The notes beneath the pieces were generated by a model that ran no database searches, was not told where the DNA came from, and was given only the letters and a program-made list of their open reading frames with translations. This document shows, one piece after another, positions 46,127 to 56,461 of a stretch of 64,000 nt of DNA. A program made the position numbers and the translations under genes. Every line of letters starts with the position of its first letter. The stretch's first letter is position 1. Source of the DNA: Guyanagaster necrorhizus. Taxonomy: Eukaryota; Basidiomycota; Agaricomycetes; Agaricales; Physalacriaceae. The DNA lies in the NCBI RefSeq assembly GCF_019112545.1, contig NW_025064957.1, positions 31,314 through 95,313 of the forward strand, given 5' to 3'.

Positions 46127-47070
46127 GGGAGGGATCAGGAAGCAAGGGTAGGTGGGAGGAAAATGTCAGAGGGTGTTCTTGCAACGATCCAAGTTGAAGA
46201 ATGACTTTAAACCTGGTAACCTGTGAACCAGTGCTGGATCGAGATTTTCAGCCATGTTCTCCTGCGGAAGACGCCGCAACGGCTGGTTAAACTGTAATCA
46301 AGATGGGAGCAGGACAGAACCACCCAGGAACAAGGTCCGACATTGTCTTTGTTCTGGCCTAACGACTCTAATACTTACAACTACAGACGGAGAGAAACAC
46401 ACTATGAACGGGACGTGAAATGGGGAAAACCCAGAAGAGTGGCTACTACCTGTCGGAGATGATCCTTTTTTGGATACAAAGTAGAGTTTTATAGCGTGTG
46501 CATGGTCCAGAGTCGTCGCAAGATTCATCGATAATGACAGCGTCTTTTAAGTGACAAAGTGCTCAGACTGCCAAAAAATTCGATGCTTCAGCGAGATTAG
46601 TACTGAATGGAAAAAATTCGATATTAAGACCACCTTCCGGATCAGCGCAGACTGAACAACTACCATGTGATATATATCATTCACTGAATCTCCGCAGCAT
46701 CGTCGAGATTGAGCTGGAATCTCGATTCGAGTCCTCGTTGATGATCACAGACATTTGAAATGCATGGACGCATTAAAAAATTGTGGGACGCGAACAAACG
46801 ACGCACTCAGTACAAATTTAAATGGAACAGGTCGTAATATCCTCGTCAGCCCCATCTGTCTAAAGCCGCAGGAAATTCGAGCCGTCGAGGGGCAGCAGTT
46901 CGAGGGTGAAAGTTGACGCGAAGATTGTCGGCTCACGTAATCATTCCTTCCTTACCACGATGACGACACGCTCAGCGGCGGCTTCATTCACTTGTTGGAG
47001 GAGCGTATCTCTGCTTGGACAGACAGAATCCCGGACGCTATACAAGCAATATTTCGCCAATGGTCCTGAT
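45263..47070 (-). repeat. Repeat A, inverted copy
   Basis: Inverted match to 33270-35136, including a second copy of the zinc-finger gene and about 1 kb upstream of it. Divergence rises towards 47070. Confidence 0.85.
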
Positions 47071-47631
47071 TTTGGCGCGTAATTGACCTGGGGCCAAAGA
47101 CGCGGTGTCGTTTAAATATGATCACGAGACCGTGCGTCATACAAACAATTTCAAAAAATGTGAACGCCTCTTTTTCTTCCTTTCAGTGGCAAACTTTCCC
47201 CTTCGTTTATTAACATTCTCTGCGAAATCTTGGGTCAATCCTATATCATCGACAAATGAGAATATCTCGGATGCTGGGGGCTAGTTCTTTTCAGTCCCTG
47301 CTGATATCACCTCCCTCTTGACCAAGTCGTGGGGGGCTGACATATAATGTGCATAGGGGAGTATGTAGAAGAGTGCCTCCTACATGAAGATATCTCACAA
47401 GAGCATGCCTGTGCTCCCAATTCTGACCATGATCCTTTCCTCTGGTTGGCAGTACCGCGCAGGTGTGTTTTGGTGTGCCAAAGTTATCACTCGCATGTGA
47501 GCAATGTATTGTACGCGACGTGTTATTTGACGGGCCCGTCTCGCAGTTTTGTCTTCCTGTCTTGTTTTTGGAATGAGAGAGGCATATAAATGATGGACAA
47601 GGTGAGCCTTCACTGCAGTAGTCAACACCAC
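47071..47631. other. Upstream region of the peroxidase gene
   Basis: No gene is recognised. A CATATAAA TATA-like box at 47583-47590 lies about 45 bases before the peroxidase ATG. Confidence 0.5.
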
Positions 47632-48232
47632 ATGGCATTTGCACACCTCCTTGCTGTTCTCTTCTCTCTTTCCGTTGTACGTCAGTCCGACGGTATTGCT
47701 TAGCCTTCTCTGCTTGCGATGACTCTAATGGACTTTATCTAGCTGCCCTCACCAAGCGAGTGGCATGCGCCGATGGTATTCACACCGCCACCAATGAGGC
47801 TTGCTGTGCCCTATTCCCCATCATGGACGACACCCAAGCGAACCTGGTCGATGGAGAAGAGTGCGGAGAAGACGTCGGAATTCTTCTTAGTCTTGCCTTC
47901 ACTGATTATGGGCGGCATTGGTATTTAGGTACACGAGTCGCTTCGTTTGACCTTCCACGATGTAATCGTGTCTTCTTTTACTGAAGGGTGAGCTCTATTT
48001 CTACTTTTAACTTTTAAATGACACCTGATGTCTTGGATAGTGGTGGTGGTGCTGATGGATCCATCATCATCTTCTCCGATATTGAAACGAACTTTCACGC
48101 AAACATCGGCATCGGTACGGTCATAATAATCGTATTTCTTTGAAACTCGTATTCATGGACTTTTTATCTAGACGAAATAGTGGAAGAACAGAGGCCTTTT
48201 ATTGCTCCCCACAACATTACTCCAGGAGACTT
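47632..48232 (+). pseudogene. mnp: Class II heme peroxidase (manganese-peroxidase type), 5' half only
   Basis: Exons 47632-47680, 47743-47873, 47929-47987, 48041-48114 and 48172-48232 splice in phase (GT-AG). A signal peptide ([16 protein letters not shown]) and Lys-Arg propeptide end precede the mature start VACADG. Distal-side residues are present: [15 protein letters not shown] holds the distal Arg and His, and the two Glu correspond to Mn ligands Glu35 and Glu39 of Phanerochaete MnP. GGGGADGS gives the distal calcium site, then [24 protein letters not shown] and the distal Asn in PHNITPGD. The gene breaks off at the next donor. The proximal His, the third Mn ligand and the C-terminal half are not found downstream. 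The secreted ligninolytic enzyme cannot be made from this fragment. Confidence 0.85.
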
Positions 48233-48622
48233 GTACGACATTTAATACTTTCCAAACTATGATATTCTGAAGATATCTTCAATCCCATGGCAGACGACGG
48301 ATCCGCAGACCAAGGGATGGTCGCAAGCAGTACGTTGCAAACACCCTTATAAGTTGCTAATTCCTTTACTGCCACGTCCCCCCGCATATAAACACGCCTC
48401 GTCAGATTCCTCAAGACCATTCCACGCAAGCTTCAGGTGTTCCAAGAGCGTATCTGCTCGTGTCTGCCCCCAATGTGTATAATGTCTGTTTTTCCTCAGA
48501 AACAGGGAAGTCGTTGATTTCGTCAAGTTCTTCGTATGGGAGGTGGGGGATGGGTTTGACGTGAAGCTGCTGAGTGCGGTCGAGAATGACGAGGAGGAAT
48601 GGGAGGACGTAAATGAAGACTA
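48233..48622 (+). other. Unidentified exon-like segments after the peroxidase fragment
   Basis: Short open stretches separated by plausible introns (ending TCGTCAG near 48405 and TTCCTCAG near 48500) finish with a very acidic tail, VENDEEEWEDVNED, and TAG at 48620. They do not resemble peroxidase. This could be the 3' end of another gene fused by rearrangement. Function unknown. Confidence 0.35.
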
Positions 48623-49323
48623 GGTTTGCTCTTAGTCGTAACTTATGTATTCCACCATGTACCTGTTGTTTAGTTTCTAAGTTGGCAAGCGCTAGGCGTA
48701 ACCGATTACTGACACTTAGGGTTCACACAATTAAGTGGAGATGGCAAAGTAAGTCAATTCGATATCTGTTCAGGTGCATTGATACAATAAATCTATACTA
48801 GCTACTTTGTCTAGAATCTTCTAGCTAAGTCAGGAAATTTGGGGAGATTGAGAAATTTCTGTAACTGCATCGAAAGGGAAAGAAATAAAAGGAAGTGGAG
48901 GCTCACTCATACTTAGTCATCATCCATAACAAGGCTGAGAGGAGCTCGACTCTTTGAAGGTTTGTTGCGACTCGATTTAATGGATATTGAGTAATGATTT
49001 CTATCAGGACTTTTTGGGTAGGGTGTAATACGTTGACCTGAGCACGTTTTGTCTCTCGAAAGTCTGGAAACAAAGGATGTAACATGTAACGAGGGGGTTG
49101 GTTTCATCCTCGGAGTGCATTACCCACCCAACTTTCAGCCAACCTGACAACCAACAGCACATATCCTCTTGTAGCATTTTGCAAAGTATTGAATGCAATT
49201 CGACGTAGAACATGAAGGCGTTGCCACCGATGCAACGAAAATCTGTACGCCTAATAACTAAAAAGTACAACCAGTGAGGTAGGTTCAAGGTCTATCGCGA
49301 AAGAAACATAAAAAGTTCATCCT
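48623..49323. other. Intergenic DNA, 3' of the decarboxylase
   Basis: No recognised gene. A 94-codon minus-strand frame (49288-49004) has no known match and is probably 3' UTR or chance. Confidence 0.4.
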
Positions 49324-51788
49324 TCATTTGGTGTAAGCATTAGTCTTGCCACACCATTCGGTTTGGACCTTCAATGCCAGAGGAGCATCGAGCATAGGCA
49401 TCAGGACCTCGACGAGTTGGATCTTGCTGGCGCTGGAAAACTCGGAATCATCTAAGAGATTCATCAATTCCTCCTTAGTATTGACAATATAGGACATTGA
49501 GCGCGTCCCATCAAGGTCACCGAAAGTTTCAAGAAGTGATGTCCATTTCCAGTTCGTAATGTCATTGTATTTTCTGGGATTGTTTGCTTAGGTTGCGCGC
49601 AGGAGAGGAAAGAAAAAGTACGTACCGAGTTTGACCATGGACGTACCGTTCGATGGTATAGCCACTGTTGTTCAAGACAAAGATGATGGGCTTGAGGTCT
49701 TCGCAAATCATAGTCGACAGCTCTTGTGCGGTGAGTTGACTAGGAGGTTGCAGTCGATGTTTGATCTGGAAAAGATCAAAGAGTACTCACAGACTACCGT
49801 CACCGACAAAGAGAACGACACGACCAAGGTCCCTATCTTTCGTAGCTAACGCAGCCCCAAGGCAGCTTCCTATAACGGTATCAATATATGTCTGAAAGAA
49901 GGAAACGATTTGAAGCTCACCAACAGACCAACCGATACTTCCCCAGAAGAACTGGTTAAGTAAAATTGAATCATCAGGCAACGGAACGTCCAAGATACCG
50001 AAAATTGGAGTCCCTGAGAACGAAAATTGATCTAAGAATACACATGAAGAAAGTTATGCTTACCAGTCTCTGCGACAATAACATCCTTTGGCTTAAAGAA
50101 TTTGGCCATTGTGGGCCAGAGCCAAGAATGGGGAGATGACGTCGTCGTCTTCCTGAGGTACGACAGCATGGAAACGCGGAACATCGTACTTGAGTGCTGC
50201 ACTCCGATAGGACTGCAGTCTTCTGGTCAACTTTGGGAGCAGGTATTTCATGCCGATACCCGCATAGTTGGAATACTGGACTTTAGTCCAAGAGGAGTGC
50301 AACTACATGAAGGATAAACAACACATGCAATAAGATGCAAAAAAAAACATATACCTCAACGGTGTGCGCAGTTGGGATACTATAAGTGAAATTGCCACTG
50401 TTAAAGTCACTCTTCAAGCTGCCAAGAGATAAAATGAGCTTTGCCGACTCGATCTTCTCCTTAATCTCGGGGTGACTAATCGCTCCGACGTAAATCTACG
50501 TCGAAAAAGTCAGTAAGTGCGCGGTATCTTCAGAGGCAAGAGTATACCCACGCCTCCGAAACGGTCCCAACTCTCGTTTACAGCCGTCTTCCCCATAGGC
50601 GCAGCGTAAACTGGGAATCCGGTCGTCCTAATTAGCTCCTTTGTCTCTGCGCGTGCATAGTGTCTGACAACACACGCATCAAGGAGAACAACCACATGTC
50701 CCTCCGCCTCCTTCACGAGTCCCTCAATTTTGTCCAAGACAAATGCCTCAACTTCTGGCTCGTTCGGTGGCGGAGTACCGGACAAAGGTATTTTAAGACG
50801 CGCTGAGGATATCTTATCGTAGACGATATCCGTGGGCAGGGTCAAGTAAACAGGACGGGCCTGAATAATGACCAGGTTAGATCTTTGGGTCGACCGCATA
50901 TCACCATATCACCTTTGTCATACATTCAGTGAGGAGGTTATCAATTCCAACCGCCGCCGTGGCCGCATTGGTGAGGTATGCATGCGCTACACTGAACTGC
51001 TCAGCAACCTTCATATTAGCATCATACCTGCACAGGCTTAACCGCATGACAGTCAAAGGAATCAAGAAACTTGCCTTCCATCACCGAGGCTGATGAAGCA
51101 TGGGTTTGGTCTTCTGCTGGGCAGTGCTGGGGACACCTACAACATGAAGAACAGGAACCATCTCGGAGAAAGCTGAACAAAGGTAAGGACATGCTCTCAG
51201 GACCGCTGTAGCAGACAAAGCACGTACCTCCTGCGATGCCATTGGTTGCTGATAGCTCTCCAACACCAAACCTACAAAGATGGTATTGGAAACGGCGCGT
51301 CGCGATAGCGGTAATAGAATACTCACGTCGTCAATACGACACCGATACTCTGCTCTTTCACGCGGGCAAATCCGTCTGCTGCATAGGCCGCGTTTAGTTC
51401 ATTACTATCAGAATAGGTTAGGTCAGGCGCTCATTCACTAGAATGAGTTGTGTACCAGTTACCAACCCAATCGATGATGGGGTGATCCTCTACCAGGTCC
51501 TAGATACCGCATAGTCTGTGTACCGAAGAGATCAAGCGAAATATGGGTCTCACCAAGAAGCCCAAGTTGAAGTCTCCAGGAAGACCGAACATGGACTGTA
51601 TCGCAAGATAAGCGATGCTACGATGAGAACATTGGCGAACCGACCGTGACGCCCAGCTGCTGCAACCTGGCAAGTAGGTATTGTCCAACGTATATCTGTT
51701 CTGAACCATCTTCGACCCTGCGAGCTTGGAGCTCGAGCTTGAGGCGGTCGACCTCGGTCTGGATAGCAGTATCTGTCGAAGAGAACAT
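49324..51788 (-). CDS. PDC: Pyruvate decarboxylase-like thiamine-diphosphate enzyme, with a possible frameshift
   Basis: This is an intron-rich minus-strand gene from ATG 51788 to TGA 49324. In order it shows [28 protein letters not shown] and the catalytic-Glu segment [63 protein letters not shown], the TPP/Mg site [16 protein letters not shown] and [12 protein letters not shown] follow. That is the full PDC order, including the family length (about 600 residues). The enzyme turns pyruvate into acetaldehyde and CO2 in the cytosol. At 51085-51090 the conserved HH-TLGDG motif reads LHQ with two bases missing, which shifts the frame. Using a GTGATG donor instead would keep frame but drop TLGDG. 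It may be a pseudogene, a sequencing error, or an altered enzyme. Confidence 0.85.
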
Positions 51789-52186
51789 GGTGGTACAATT
51801 GAGAGAGAATGATGATGATCACACTCTGTCTCGAGATTATATACGGATCCGGGCTAAATAGAACGCGAAGAACCGAAGCAGGGCAGTAGCATGGCTCGGT
51901 GACGATTAGTGACGACAATAGGATGTGGTAACCAAAAGGTCAGGCCTCCATTGTTCCAGACACATGGGAGTAGCGGAGCATACATAGAGTGCATGTAACT
52001 AGTTGCATGTCAGATAACTCCAAGAGGCTTGCCTGGCACCAGCTTTAATTTTGACAACGATGCACACGGACCCTGTTCCACCAATCAAAGCCTGATGGGC
52101 CTCGGAAGGGTCCCGAGCACCTAGATGGGGCGGTATGATAGTTAGAACATTGAAACAACAGAGATAATCGGAGACATACATCAAAC
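51789..52186. other. Upstream region of PDC with a possible dehydrogenase tail
   Basis: On the minus strand about 52125-52010 reads like the end of a zinc-type alcohol dehydrogenase/quinone reductase (SEAHQALIGGTGSVCIVVKI), preceded by an intron-like acceptor (CATCTAG). No upstream exons are recognised, so this is a weak remnant call. The PDC promoter must lie in 51789-51990. Confidence 0.3.
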
Positions 52187-52608
52187 GACGGACCTAAGAG
52201 GGGGATTGAGGGAAATCCTTATTCCTCTTGCGAGTGAGATTCCAGAACGATACGAGCTTTCCTGGAATCAAGACTCGGGTGTAGGTGGGTGGGTAGCGAA
52301 TTTGGCTCTGGTTATGCTGACTGCAATCTCTCGCTCGTTTAGTCGCCACCTTATGTGCGCTGCCCTGACTGGCTCACAACATCCAGCTGCCTAAGCCGCT
52401 TCGGAACTTGACGGACCTAAGAGGGGGATTGAGAGAAATCCTTATTCCTCTTGTGAGTGAGATTCCAGATACGAGCCCTCCTGGAATCAAGACTCGGGCG
52501 TAGGTCGGTGGGTAGCGAATTTGGTTCTGGTGATACTAAGTGCAAGCGAGAGATGTACCTTATGCGCGCTGCCCCCGCAGGCTCGTACTGCTCACAATGT
52601 CCAACGAC
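52187..52608 (+). repeat. Direct tandem duplication, period about 223 bp
   Basis: GACGGACCTAAGAGGGGGAT at 52188 recurs at 52411, and the similarity runs through AAATCCTTATTCCTCTTG, TGGAATCAAGACTCGGG and GTGGGTAGCGAATTTGG to the CTGCCC...CTCACAA segment. The two units differ by small indels and substitutions. No gene is inside. Confidence 0.8.
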
Positions 52609-53142
52609 GTAGACGAGACTGGTACTACCTAACGTAACGAAAAAGTCAACGTAGCCTCAGAAGCGCACGTTCAATCCAGATTCGGGCTACACTTACCGCA
52701 GCATACACATAAACATAAATGTCAAAGAAAATAAAAGGCGGCAACCTCGGGGAACTCGACAGAGTCAGGCCGCCCGACGAATAATTATATTGTAGGAAAT
52801 TGTAAGGAGACTCGGCTTCAAATAGTCATTGAGGATTCCGCTGTAACTGTTGCAAAGCTATTGCAACATGTTGTTCAATGTTGTTATGCCGCTATCTGTC
52901 GTCCTCCATGGGGCACACCTTGAAGGTTGAAAGAAACACAGCCATAGTCTGGCAAGCCGCTTTATAGATACTCGCAGAAGTCGCACCTGCATATAAAGCC
53001 TAGTACCCGGGGCGGGGGCTATACTGGTAATCGAAATGTTTGCTATTTTCAAACTCCGCGAGATGACGCCATCTGCCGAGCAGCTGCCGACAGTGTAATA
53101 TTGCTGACACATACCTCTAATTATATAGTGAAGCTCACTCAA
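52609..53142. other. Intergenic DNA, no gene seen
   Basis: CpG is normal up to about 53095 and then drops sharply, which marks the start of the right-hand repeat block. Confidence 0.45.
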
Positions 53143-54597
53143 TATATAGCTCTCTGGGCTCCTGTATTTTCAACTGAGTCTTTAGAAAGCCAGAGCAGTC
53201 TTTCTAGCAATGGGCCTAATCCTATCCAAAATGTAGTTGTGAATATTATGAGAAAGATTCTGCTGAATCAATTGTCTAGCCAGTTTGAGCTCAGCTGGAG
53301 CTGAAATCCATTGGGGATTGACTTTTACAGTACCAGTGTGATTGGATTTGGTCATTGAGCATGTTCAACATGCAGACATGGAGTGTATCAACAAGACAGA
53401 AGCAAAAATGCATTGATCAATGAGACATGATTATGGTTAAGATATCAACCCTACCAGTGTACTCTGCACCCTGAGTCTCAGAATAACACAGCCACAAGTC
53501 CTGATGTGCATCATGTGACTACACATTGATGAGCCTTCTTCACCAGACATATTTGATTGTCAAGGCTCTATTAATAGCCTCTGGTATGTCATAGTCTAGA
53601 CTCTGCACTGCCATCACACTCAATTGGACTATGACATTATGATTGATGCAAAGCCTACATGACTGCCAATAAAATACTTTATGAAAAAATAAGTCAGCTG
53701 CAGTAATATTTACTAAGGCTATTACTTCAATCCATCAGCAGAAGCTGGCTTCATAAGGAATGTAGAGAAAAACCACTGCATAGCCTTATAGCACAGTATT
53801 CTATTACTGCTGTGCTCTGTTTAGTGTTAGTAAGGAAAAGACTAAGAATACTTTAAGTACTTTGCTAGCAGTATGAATTAACATGACAAAAACAAATATA
53901 ATCTATGCCTTACTTACTAAATAGTAGTGTAAAAAGTTAATAAAGTGGTAGAACTAAAAAAAAACCATACACAGATATTAGGCTTTCACTAACACTCACA
54001 AATCTCTAGCACTGCTTCTTTCAGGGTCCAATTATAGATGCTGAGTCTGGGTCTGGTTTTGATATAGAAGCATGATGAGATAAGCTATAAGAATTTTGTG
54101 GAGAGGGATGGAGAGTTGTAGCTGGTAGATATAGTCTGCTATTATAGCAAGAGTATTCACACCAGATAGTCAGAGAGTGTAGTAGATGTATTAAACTTTA
54201 GCTTAAGACTAGGATACATCAGTGTGTACTACTGTCTTATATACTGTCTAAAGAACCCTATGTCCTACAGATGACTATTGTCTGCTTTGCATGCTCTCTG
54301 CTCATTGTCTGAGATAACAATAACTGTGCCCTTGCTTTTGTTTGTTATTGTCACTCTGCTGTATCATCACTATAGTGAGTTTTCCATATGCTACAGTTTC
54401 TATTGTATTCAAGATGTGAAATGGCAATGATTACCATATTGTTCCTTATCATCTTATTGTGTATTGATAAATAAGGTGTAGCTATAGTGTCATCATGTCT
54501 TCATCATCAAGCATTGGCAGGCCATGATTTAGGGGTAAAAATCATGACAACAGAGATCTGACTCCACACATCTACAGAAACCAAAGAAATTCATAAG
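53143..54597. other. CpG-depleted decayed repeat DNA with an old LTR-like stretch
   Basis: AT-rich with essentially no CpG. About 54180-54548 resembles a strongly diverged minus-strand gypsy LTR (AAACTTTAGCTTAAGACTAGG, TTATATACTGT, and TAGGGGTAAAAATCATGACA at its end). No coding domain is recognised. Confidence 0.4.
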
Positions 54598-55056
54598 TGT
54601 TAGACCCAAGCATCATGTGAGCACAACCACATGATAAATAGAAGCTATCTCACACTTTAGGTAGTCATCTGAGTCCACTGATGTGATCTGCAGTCAGTGT
54701 GTCACAAGGCCAGGAAGTAAGCTTGAGGATAGAATGATATGTATAAACTTTAGCTCAAAGCTGGAGTTTTCCAGTGAGAGCAAGCCTCCTTAAATATTGT
54801 ACATGGTCTGCTATCAATACATTATACTTATTGTGTGTCTTTTTGTCCTGGTTGCCCATTGTTCTTGAGCATTGTTACTATACATAAAAGATTGATTGTG
54901 CATTTGTCATTAGGTGTCAATTGCATCAAGGAATCATAGTGAAGTTGGTCTGTTGTGATAACTAAGGTCTTTCCATAGTTCCAAGTGCTGGTTGTTTGAC
55001 ATCTTGACTAAGCATAAATAGGGGTTTTTGATAAAAGAAATGAAAAAATGGTAACA
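54598..55056 (-). repeat. G3 3' LTR
   Basis: In plus reading it runs TGTTAGACCCAAGC...TGGTAACA, 459 bp, and is colinear with the G1 LTR but CpG-decayed. It contains AAACTTTAGCTCAAAGCTGG. The polypurine tract (CTTAAGGAGGGGGTAA, minus strand) lies directly inside, at 55057-55072. Confidence 0.85.
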
Positions 55057-55089
55057 TTACCCCCTCCTTAAGACCATCGTCCCAATGGC

Positions 55090-55970
55090 TTAATTTAGGG
55101 ATATTTCATAGTTGTGGATAGCATCATCAGTGTTCATCATCTTTTCATTGACCCACTGATTGGACTCGGAGCCATAGCCTTTCCAGCTGATAAGATAATC
55201 GACTGTTGTTGTTGTTCCCCCACCTTTTGCCTTGACTTTGCACAGTTTATAGTTTAGAATCTGATTGATTTCATAGTGTTCCTCATTGTCGATCAGGTTG
55301 AGTGGTGGTAGTGGAGGTTTGTCCTGATTGGGGAAGGCTGGCACGATGTAAGGGAATAATAGAGCTTTATTGAAGACATTATGGATTTTCCAGTTTGTTA
55401 GGAGTCAAAGTTTGTATGCACTCACCTTGACTTTTATGAGGATCTGGAAGAGGCCTGTTCATTTGTCAGTGAGTTTCTTTTTAGGGCACTCTAGATGTAG
55501 GTTGATAGTGTCTAACTATACTTTGTTGTTAACAGAGTATGCTTGCACCAGGTGATGGTGTTTGTTGTATTGTGCCTTCATAGAGGTTGCAGCACACTCT
55601 AATGCTGTTTTGGTTTCACTATGGATTTTGTCATTGTGAAGGCAAAATCCATGGAGGCAGATGTGGTAGGTCATAGCCATTCAGTGTTGGGTGATGTTTG
55701 GGTGCCACCCATAGTTGATGAAGAATGGGGTCTTCTCTGTTGCTGAATGAATGTGGTTATTGTGTTGGAAGGCTGTGAGGGCCAATTATTCCACCCAGTC
55801 ATCTTGCTGGTAATTGATGAACAGTCAAAGATACTTCTTGATCTCCTAGTTGACATGTTCCATCTGTCCATCAGTCTGTGGATAGTATGCAGTTGATGCA
55901 TTGTGTTTAATGTGTAGGAGTCAGTAAAGGTCATCTAAGAATTTAGAGACAAATTGTGGGCTCCTGTCTG
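55090..55970 (-). pseudogene. G3: chromovirus integrase and chromodomain, cut by G2
   Basis: On the minus strand 55344-55090 is an open chromodomain segment (EEHYEINQILNYKL, SWKGYGSESNQWVNEK). Before it lie the GPY/F region and the integrase core end. The sequence stops in the integrase at the second catalytic Asp region (QFVS near 55955), exactly at the G2 LTR start. CpG is strongly reduced. The rest of G3 is not found right of G2 within the window. Confidence 0.85.
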
Positions 55971-56405
55971 TGTTACGATTTATTTTCTTTTCTCTCCTTT
56001 TTACCCCTATTTACGCTGAGTCAGAAGGCACAAGACCGTGGGAAGCTTAGTCAGCACAACTAAAGACTCCCATCAAGACAGTATGACGGTCACGCTCGAC
56101 GACACACAATCGACCTTTTATGTACGATAACGATGCTCCAGGACAATGAGCACAATGGACGTAGACACACATAATAGGCAGTAGTATAATTAGCAGACAA
56201 CTGTACAGTATTTAAGGACAGCAGCTCTTGCTGGTATACCCCAGCTTCGAGCTAAAGTTTATACACACCATTCTACCTCGAGTCTACACTTGACCTTGAG
56301 TCACACACGAACGGGCATACTCCAGTGAACTCAGGTGATTCCTCGAAGTGCGAAGGAACACCTGTTTATCATGTGTGTCCATTCACGTGACGCTTGGGCC
56401 TAACA
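55971..56405 (+). repeat. G2 5' LTR
   Basis: TGTTACGATT...GGGCCTAACA, 435 bp. TATTTAAGG is at 56209 and the self-priming segment GCTTCGAGCTAA at 56244-56255. Confidence 0.93.
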
Positions 56406-56406
56406 A

Positions 56407-56418
56407 TTAGCTCGAAGC
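56407..56418 (+). promoter_or_regulatory. G2 primer-binding site (self-priming)
   Basis: TTAGCTCGAAGC is an exact reverse complement of 56244-56255 in the LTR, 35 bases after the TATA box. It lies one base inside the LTR end, as in G1. Confidence 0.8.
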
Positions 56419-56461
56419 ATCCACCTTCCCTTTCTCAAGCCCAATTGTGCTGAGAAACCGA

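Noticed and set aside
47291..47644. A 117-codon minus-strand frame over the peroxidase promoter
   Set aside because: No recognisable domain; it overlaps the peroxidase first exon and TATA region on the other strand. It is probably chance.
47874..47928. Peroxidase seemed to lack distal Arg and His (read-through gave LSLAFTD)
   Set aside because: That stretch is an intron. Splicing 47873 to 47929 gives [10 protein letters not shown] with both residues.
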